From Malurus cyaneus samueli (lineage: Eukaryota; Chordata; Aves; Passeriformes; Maluridae), in assembly GCA_009741485.1 (NCBI GenBank), contig CM019227.1, forward strand, positions 18,766,096 through 18,830,095: 64,000 nucleotides of DNA, written 5' to 3'. The notes under the pieces were generated by a model. It saw nothing but the letters and a program-made list of their open reading frames with translations, did not search any database and was not told where the DNA came from. This document shows, piece after piece, positions 56,681 to 64,000 of the stretch (position 1 is its first letter; each line of letters starts with the position of its first letter). The position numbers were made by a program, and so were the translations under genes.

Positions 56681-58736
56681 TCTCACTCTGCCTCTTTTTT
56701 AGTCCTAGGCAGTACCTGGGGAGTGGGGGTGAGTTGGGGTTGAGCCTGCAGAGATGCAGCAGAAGGGCAGTGTCCCACACAGACACGGGAGATCAGCAGC
56801 AGGAGCCCTGGGTGGGTGACCCTGGGAGGCAGCACTGGCCACACGCAGTCAACATCTGTTCCCTACCTAAGGGAATACATGGGTAGTCCTCAGGCAGGGT
56901 CCTCAGCGCCTCCAAGCTCCTCTGAAGCCAAGGTTTGGGCCTGGAAAGTCTCCCTAGGCAGTGTCCTGTGTTGGTCCCATAAACTGGGGTGGAATAGCTC
57001 AGTCTGTGGTTTGTGGGCCCTAGCCATGGACACTGCTCATGGATTTGGGGGGCTGAGCAGGAGGAATGTCAGGAGAGTGGAGTGTGTGGCTACCTGCAGC
57101 TGCCCAGATTGCCTGCATGGTCACCCATGAGTCCATGGAGGCTGGAGACCAGTGGCCCAAACCACCTTCCTGAGTGGGGAGGGCAGGGGCAGGGCAGCCT
57201 GGTGGTGGGGGGGTCTTGGGGCTTCCTCCTCCAAAGCTCACCTGGGGACCCCAGAGTTTTGGGTGGCACTCAGAGTAGTTTCCAGCTTTCTTTCTCTGCT
57301 TTCTCCCCTTCTCAATGGGAACAGGTAGTGAGTCAGGGCCGTGCAGGATGACAGGGGCTCATGGGGATGCCAGTAGGATTTGGTGACATGTCATTGCATC
57401 AGGAGTGTCACAGCAAACCCAAAGCCGGCGCAGGTGAGGCATCACTGCCTTCTGCCTGGTGGTCCCTTCACAGCTGAGCCTGTCCTCCTCACCTGAGCCT
57501 GATCCCTCTCCCCTGAGCCTGCATCTCCTTGTCTGAGCCCTGTGTCCCTCAACTGAGCCTGGTCCCCCCATCTGTGCCTGATCCCCCTGTCTGTGCCAGC
57601 ACAGGCTTTTGGTTATGTAAAACCACGGCAAGCGCAACCAGGAGATTCTTCAGTGTCGGAATCTGAGTCACATGGGGCTGTTTTATTTCCCCCTCTGCTA
57701 ATCTCGTTTCTATAGAAACAAAAGAAAGAAAAGAGCCAAGCACAGAGCAAATGAGAAACCTGAGGTGATGGGTGAGGGAAGCGGAGGTGGCGGCTGAGGA
57801 GGTCAGGAGACACAGATGGGAGCAGGGCACCTCATCTGGGATGGGAGAGTGATAGAGGCGACAGGCACTCTCCGGGAGAGCCACTCTGGGATGAGCTGCT
57901 ACTCTGGCAGCAGGTGAGCGGAGTGCCAGGAGCAGAGGAAGCACAGGCTGTGCAGGTGAGTGAGCATGGCTCGTGCGGCTCGCGGGCATCTGTCCCTGTC
58001 TCTGTCCCTGCAGGGCATACAGCTGGGCATGGCTCACCGGGGTCCTGGCCCTGGCTGCTGCTTTGGAGACGCTCTCATGACTGGGACCGTGGTCAGTAGG
58101 AAGCGTGCCACCGGTGCGCGGGGCTTGCCGGAGCAGCGTGCGCAGCCAGAGCTTGCCTGGAGGCTGACTGCATGATCGTGGCTATGAGTCTGTCCTTTCC
58201 AAACCCTCTCTCTCCCAAAAAACTGCTCCCAGCTTGGAAAGAACCTTTCTGGCTTTGGTTATTTCCCCTCTATTTTATCCCAACTGTACCCGTGCAGCAA
58301 GGACGCTGCCAGGAGCCAAAGCCCTGCAGGAGTGCGGGGCTGTGTGCTCCCAGCTCTGCTCACCAGGCACAGTCACCCTCCCAAAGCTGCTGCAGCCGGG
58401 ATGCCCGTGCTGATAAGCCCAGTTCAAAGCCGCTTGTGCAGTGGCTGCTCCCAAAGAAGGGAGGACCAGCTGAAACGCTGCTCGTTTGCCTGGGCTGCCC
58501 ACAGCCCAGGGCTCATCCCGGGACCAGTGCCGGAGCTGATGGAGGAGGCTGGAGCTGCCTGCCCACATCGGGGTTAATTCAGAGGCACAGAGAGGCACGT
58601 GCTGGCTCCCGAGTCTCAGGCTAAGGAGTGTGCAACAAGTGGGAGCTGTTTGTGCCTGGATGTGACATCCTGTGGGAGGGGTGGCTGGTGCCTGTGTGGT
58701 GGTGAGGGCTTTGGCGGGGTGAGCTGGTGGAACAGA
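56681..58736. other. Unannotated sequence with one exon-like signal; no gene established
   Basis: A strong polypyrimidine acceptor 'TCTGTCCCTGCAG' at 58,001-58,013 precedes a 54-codon frame (58,014-58,175, beginning GIQLGMAHRGPG and ending in TGA) with several CpGs. No domain is recognised. A CTGAGCCTG-like local repeat occurs near 57,475-57,560. Confidence 0.35.
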
Positions 58737-58761
58737 GGTGGTGGTGGTGGTGGTGGTGGTG
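58737..58761 (+). repeat. (GGT)n trinucleotide run
   Basis: About eight perfect GGT units. Confidence 0.9.
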
Positions 58762-61700
58762 ATCTTGTGCCGCTGCCTGGGTTCGTACTCTGGTGCCCTC
58801 GGTCATCCCTCGCCTGCGGCTCAGTGCACCTGTGCCTGCACGGTCCCTGCTGTCCCTGCAGCTCCGGCCTGGGCACAGTCGGGCTGTGCCAGCACGGGCT
58901 GAGGCTCCCGGGCTCCTGTGGGCACACGTTCACCCCGGCGGTTGCAAACTGCCAAAAGGCTTTTAGCAGATCACCGCAGGGGAGGGAGGGATGCCGAGCG
59001 GAGTGGACCAGGATTTGGCTTGTCATCACTTTCCAGTTTTGGTGTGGGGGATGCGGTGGTGACTGTGAGGCCCCGGCCGGATTCGTGCCTGTGCGCGGCG
59101 GGTGAAGCCGGAGGGATGGATCCAGTCCCTGTGTATTTCTGTACTGAGCTTTGGGAAATGTCACTGCTCATCCGCCTGCCTGGCCAGCGAGGGGGTGGAG
59201 GGCAGCGCTTCAGCCTCTTGTCCTCATCCCAGAGAGCAGCTGAGGATTTGTGTGCTGGGGTGCTGTGTCCGGTGCCGGCTTAACGAGCTGCCGGAGGCAC
59301 AGGCAGGATGAGGACAGGCTGCCACCCACCATGTCTGTGCTCTGCCTCGGCAGGCTGGGGGCTTCAGCAGTCACCTCTGTGGAGCTAGGCTCCCAGAAAA
59401 CCTGTGGGGTGAAGGGATGGGTGCAGACTCGTGTTGCAGTGCGTTGGGGCAATGGGAGCTGTGCCCTGTGCTGAGCCAGGCTGTTCCCCTTTAGCCAGAC
59501 TGGGGTCCAAGTGCTGCTCATCCTGGCTGGACACTCCAGGGCTCTCAGCACACACCAGCCTGGGGACAGCACTGTCCCTGTCTCCCTTTAGCAGCAGCCT
59601 CTGCCCACCCTTGCCTGCTCTGTTCAGGATGCTGGGTACCCTGGCTCATGCCAGGGGGAGTTTGCCCTGCTGGACCCTGTCCCCGCCTGTGCCTGAAGCA
59701 GTGGCTTTAGGGGGGACATGTCACATGGAGGCTGTACATCCCTGTGCCACAGTGATGGTCCTGCCTTCTAGGAAGGACAGCTCTGCTCTGTCCAGAGCTT
59801 TGGAGGGAAGGTCTGAGGACGGGTATTGCTGCAAAAGCCTTCAGCACTGATAATTATTTCTGAGAAAAGATGCCGTGTTCTGACTTAAATGCTGACATGG
59901 GACTCTGAACATGTGTAATCTGGCTGACAGATGGTAAGTCATAGAGGTGTGATTTATGATACAGCACAGTAGTTGAACAACCTTCTCTGGTTGTCAGGAG
60001 ACAATTCTTGCCGGCGCTGCGGTTGACGTTCCAATTGATGGCTTTTCCCACGTGTCCCCTTGGTGTGGGGGACTGTCTTGGCAGGTGCCAGCTGGGTCTG
60101 CTGAGCCCTGACCGTGCTGGTGCTGAGCGGCTGCAGAGATGCTGCTTCTGGTGGAGGGCTGGGCAGGTGAACCTGGCTCCTGCCCGGCTGGACCTGCAGC
60201 AGTGCCATGCAGTGACAGGGCTGGGGACCAATGCTGGCCTTGTCCCCGTCCCGTGGCTGGCATGAAGCTGGCTCAAAATGACAGCGGCACCTGGGGCTGC
60301 CTGTTCCTCAGAGCAGCTCTTGTGGGGCTGAGTGTGTGGTCCTGATGGGGGAAGGCACCAAAATCTTGCCCATCAGATAAACTCACAGGGGAAGGATGCT
60401 GACAACCACAGGGTGTTTGTCGTACCTTCACGCCTTCTCCATGCCTCAGTTTCCCTGCTTCTACTTTAAAATCCCTAATGCTGATCATTCTCAAGGGACA
60501 GGGACATCTATTGTTGTTTAGAGAGCACTCAGAAAGTAACAGGGCAGTCCTGGCAGCATCACTCTCACTGTGCCAGAGGCTCACCCCCACTGCCACCCGC
60601 AGAGCCCAGACTCTGCAACAATGCCCGGTGCTGTGGGAGCATCCCAGCCCTGGGCATGCCATGACCCTGGCAGTATCCCGAGCCCAGGGACACTCTGACC
60701 CCAGGAGCAGAGTGACCCCGCACGGGAGCTTGGGGAGCTGCCCCACAAGCTGCTGGGATGGGGGGCAGCGGGTTGGCCGTGCTCATCAGTGCAGTCACAG
60801 CAGAGCAGGTATGATTCATTCCCCCTTCTGCAGCGCGCTTTATGTAAAGCAGCTCTGTATAAATAGCCAGATGATCTGTAATGTGCTCCTGGCTTCTAAT
60901 TAGTGATGCTTCTGCTGAAGCTTTGGGGTCTGGCAGAGGTGAGGGAGGCTGGTTCATGGCTGGGTGAGTTGCTGACAGCTCTCAGGGGGGAGGTGTCGGG
61001 CTGCCAGAGCTGTCACAGCCGTTCCTCTCTGGGTTTGTAGCAGCTGGAAGTGGTGACCGGCAGGTCCAGGGGGTGGAAGCAGCACCCCAAGATTCTTGGT
61101 CGACTTCTGACTCGTATGTGGACTGGCTGGTCTGTCCTGCATCCGGCAGATCTGGGCAGCACTGCCCTGGGCTGGAGAGCATGTGTCCCCTCTCTCCCTG
61201 TGCCCTGCCCTTGATGCCATGGCTGGGGACTCACAGCAAAGCTACGTGTTCCTGAGTGCCCAGGTGGCTTCTCCAGCCCCACCAGCCCATCCTGTCCCCA
61301 GCACCAACACTCCTTCATCCCCAACCCTGATGACATGGAGCACATTGCCCTGGTTTTCCCCCACCAGCTCTTCTTGGCAGATGCTGTTGGCTTTATCCAG
61401 TTTGGAGGATGCTCCTGCCCTGCTTGGGCAGGTGGATACATCCAGGTAAAGCTGCTGGGTGTGTAATTGTCACACTGCAAATTGCACATGGTCATTGCAA
61501 AGGCTGTGTACTGGCACCACAGAGGCATTTGTCACAGGGGCGCTGCCTCCCTGCATCCATGCAGAGCCTTTGGGATTTGCCAGCCCTTCGTCCCTGCTGC
61601 GGACCAGGATGGGAGGGGTGGCTGTACTGATGCAGCGAGTGTGGTGGAGGTGGGGCCAGCACAGCAGACAGGGCAGCATTCTCCAGGCAGTCCCCAAATC

Positions 61701-62458
61701 TCAGGAGACAAACACTCATCCTTCCAGCTGGGGCCAGAGCCCTCATCCCTGCAAGGCAGCAGGAGCTCCTCCTGGGCAGGGGAAAAGGGCAGGAACAGCC
61801 AAATGCCCCTGAGGAGATGCTGTGGGGAACCAGCAGCACCTGCACCCACCAGCCAGCCCCAGTCCTGGGTCAGCCCTGCCATCCTGGTGTCCACACCATG
61901 CCCAGGGCTGCTGCGGAGCATTGGCTGTCAATGCCCACCCCTCACCCCTCCCGAAATGGCATCTCCTCCACTCCAGCTGAGCTTTGACACCAGATCAAAG
62001 GAGAGTGAGGTGGTGAGGATGGTGTTGGTGCCAGGCTCTGCTCGATGGGTGCCAGGATCATTCCTCTTCATTGCCTCTTCCTCCAGCAGTGAGCGGGGGA
62101 GAGCTGGGGTTTGGGTTTCTTGTTGGGTTTCTTTTAAGGCAAACCTCATCCTTTACATCAAAGTAGGATTTTTTCTCAAGAATGTAAAGAATGACCCTGG
62201 AAGGTCTGAACAGCTCTTTGCCGGCAGTGACTGGAGAGACAAGAGCTCTCTCCAGAAAGCTGTCTCCACCCTATCCCCAGCAACAGCAATTCATAAGCTG
62301 AAAAATAAATCAATAACCGGAGTTAATGAATTAAAGATGTCTGTGTTTAAAATGTATCAGGGAAAAAACTATTAACTGGTCAGGGCTGGCTTAATTATTG
62401 CAAGGAAAGGCAGGGATTCTCAGTTCTGAGAAATATCTTTTTCTGTTTTTCTTTGGTT
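58762..62458. other. Unannotated sequence, no gene established
   Basis: CpG-rich patch near 59,040-59,120. A TATA-like 'TGTATAAATAGCC' at about 60,857. A MIR-like patch at 60,432-60,475 is listed separately. A 302-codon frame (61,467-62,375) has no recognisable domain. Confidence 0.4.
60432..60475 (-). repeat. Possible MIR-type SINE relic
   Basis: 'CATGCCTCAGTTTCCCTGC' followed by 'TTTAAAATCCCTAATG' resembles the reversed MIR 3' part ('..TGCCTCAGTTTCC..TGTAAAAT..') as I recall it. It is short and unaligned. Confidence 0.3.
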
Positions 62459-62932
62459 GAAGGAGGAGAGGGAGAGGGAGAGGGAAGAGAGGGAGAGGGA
62501 GAGGGAGAGAGCGAGAGGGAAGGAGAGGGAGGGGAAGAGAAGGGGAGAGGGAAGAGAGGGAGAGGGAGAGAGGAGAGGGAAGAAGAGGGAGAGGGAAGAG
62601 AGGGAGAGGAAGAGAGGGAGAGGGAAGAAGGGAGAGGGAGAGAGGGAGAGAGGGAGAGGGAAGAGAGGGAGAGGGAGAGAGGGAGGGAAGAGGAGAGGAA
62701 GAGAGGAGAGGAGGAGGAGGAGGGGAAAGAAGGGAGAGGGAAGAGAGGGGGAGGGAAGAGAGGGAGAGAGGGAGAGGGAAGAGAGGGGAAGGGAGGGAGG
62801 AGGAGGGAGGGAGGGAGAGGGGAGGGGAGGGAGGGGAGGGAGGGGGAGGGGAGGGAGGGGAGGGAGAAGGAGGGGAGGGAGGAGGGGAGGGAGGGGAGGG
62901 GAGGGAGGGAGGGGAGGGAGGGGAGGGGGAGG
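62459..62932 (+). repeat. Homopurine (GGGAGA/GGGAGG)n tract
   Basis: The 474-bp tract contains only A and G except for a single C at 62,512; from 62,513 to 62,932 it is uninterrupted purine. The left two thirds are built from GGGAGA/GGAAGA hexamers. The right third moves to G-richer GGGGAGGGA units, so there is a composition gradient. Glu/Gly/Arg-rich frames run the length of it and are artefacts. Long mirror-like purine tracts can form intramolecular triplexes, and the right part could form quadruplexes. Confidence 0.97.
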
Positions 62933-64000
62933 TTGCTCTAGATGTGTGTAGTTCGAGTCACCCCAACTCTGTCCCTCATCCCCTGGGAACTCTGTCAGCT
63001 CGCTCCTGCCCCCTTCCCTGCCTGGCCCAGGGCTGGCTGAGTGGTGGGAGCAGGTTGTGCTGGCACACTGAAGGAGAAGAGCAGGCAGTGGCTGTGACAG
63101 TCAGTGTGTGTGGCAGGACTGGCAGATGACCCCAGTGCCACCAGCCTCGCTGTGTGCCCAAGTTCAGGTGTTGCAGCTCCCCAGGCTGCCTTGTCCAGCT
63201 CCCACGGTGGCAGAAGGGATGGGCTGTGGTGCTGTGCTCAGCCCCAGGTTGGGGATGCCAGCCCTCAGTACGGGGGGCTCTGGGGGCTCCCTGTGCCAGG
63301 GGGAAGCAGAGGACTGAGGGTGTTTGCAGGACAGGCACCTCTCAGCACAGCCCAGCCTGTGTGCCTGTGTGCCACCGGGCTTGGGGACAGCGCAGGTGGG
63401 CCTGGTGCCAGCAGCTCTCCTCTGGGATGGAGCAGCGTGTGCAGTGTGTTTCAGGAGCCTGCAGATGCTCTTTCCCAGGTCCCGGGGGCTGGAGTGATGC
63501 TGGAGCTCCCCACCTGGTGGGAAGGGGCTTTGTCACACCTGCGGGTCCTGCAGCTGAATCCATTCGCTCCCACACGTTTCTGTTTCCTCCTCCAAAACCT
63601 CTCTGCTGTGGGCTGATTTCCATGTCAGTCCTCCTCAGGGAAGCTGTCCCGGTGTTTGGGAGCCCTAGCTGGGAGGCCACAGGAGCCACAGTATTTCTGT
63701 TAAGGAGTGTGTAGCCTTTGATTCAGCCTGCTTTGGTTGTCTCCATGGATGTGTCCCCAGCTGTGTCCCCAGCTCTGGCTGTCACTGGCTGCAGTTGGGG
63801 ACAAGCACACGGCTCAGGGAGGTGATTTGGCAGCACAGGGAGCAGGAGCTGGCACTCAGCACTGGCCGCAGTTTGGCTAACATGGACCTGTGCTGGTCCT
63901 GTCCTGCAGAGCAAACCAAACTGTTGCTGCTCCTCCGCTTCCCACCTCCAGGACCGGTGCATCCTGTCCCGGTGCCACTGTCCCGGTGTCACTGTCCCGG
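62933..64000. other. Unannotated sequence, no gene established
   Basis: GC-rich unique DNA with CTG/CAG-rich text and a short CCCGGTG-like repeat at the right edge (63,967-64,000) that is cut by the window end. No exon is recognised. Confidence 0.4.

Noticed and set aside
61467..62375. 302-codon plus-strand frame
   Set aside because: No domain, signal or splice support; several alternative frames overlap it, and the end runs into AT-rich noncoding sequence.
62453..62951. Glu/Gly/Arg-rich frames of 162-164 codons
   Set aside because: They are translations of the homopurine tract, present in more than one frame.
62944..62965. GTTCGAGTC text resembling a tRNA T-loop
   Set aside because: No acceptor stem, D-arm or anticodon arm can be built around it.

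Overview
This window looks like avian nuclear DNA. The strongest evidence is a set of about twenty 5'-truncated CR1-type LINE fragments, recognisable by the CR1 3' end (a 'TTGGAAGG..ACC' / 'GGTCCCTTCCAACCCA' box beside short octamer-like tails such as ATTCTGTG). The moderate to high GC content, the lack of Alu, B1 or L1-like elements, and a short perfect (TTAGGG)n block also fit a bird, possibly a songbird. I cannot name the species or chromosome.

No protein-coding gene can be followed through the window. Apart from repeats it reads as intergenic or intronic DNA. The long open frames fall in low-complexity arrays, in CR1 fragments, or in GC-rich sequence with no recognisable domain. A few isolated exon-like segments with good splice signals are listed at low confidence; the best is a 41-nt candidate at 32,604-32,644 on the plus strand.

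Layout: 0.4-0.8 kb is a CR1 tail. 0.87-6.92 kb is a complex rearranged locus. A unit of about 1.7 kb contains a C-rich minisatellite (unit about 19-21 bp) and occurs twice as near-identical direct copies (1,582-3,318 and 4,926-6,592). A diverged inverted partial copy precedes the first (868-1,411). A 170-bp loop segment (1,412-1,581) recurs inverted after the second copy (6,741-6,918). 7-35 kb is mostly unique sequence with scattered CR1 tails, an AT-rich island that may be conserved noncoding DNA (9,980-10,345), a (TGGGA)n array (23.4 kb) and the best exon candidate (32.6 kb). 35-46 kb has a (TTCCC)n array, the long CR1 at 38.8-39.3 kb, an ancient L3-like LINE relic (41.1-41.8 kb), AT-rich islands and a CpG-island-like block (45.65-45.96 kb). 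49.14 kb carries an interstitial telomeric block. 52-57 kb is CR1-rich. The right end holds a 474-bp homopurine tract with one interruption (62,459-62,932).

The sequences do not form a pathway or operon. The biological interest lies in genome structure: a duplicated and inverted G-quadruplex-prone minisatellite locus, a telomeric block, and several polypurine or G-rich arrays of a kind linked to fork stalling and recombination.
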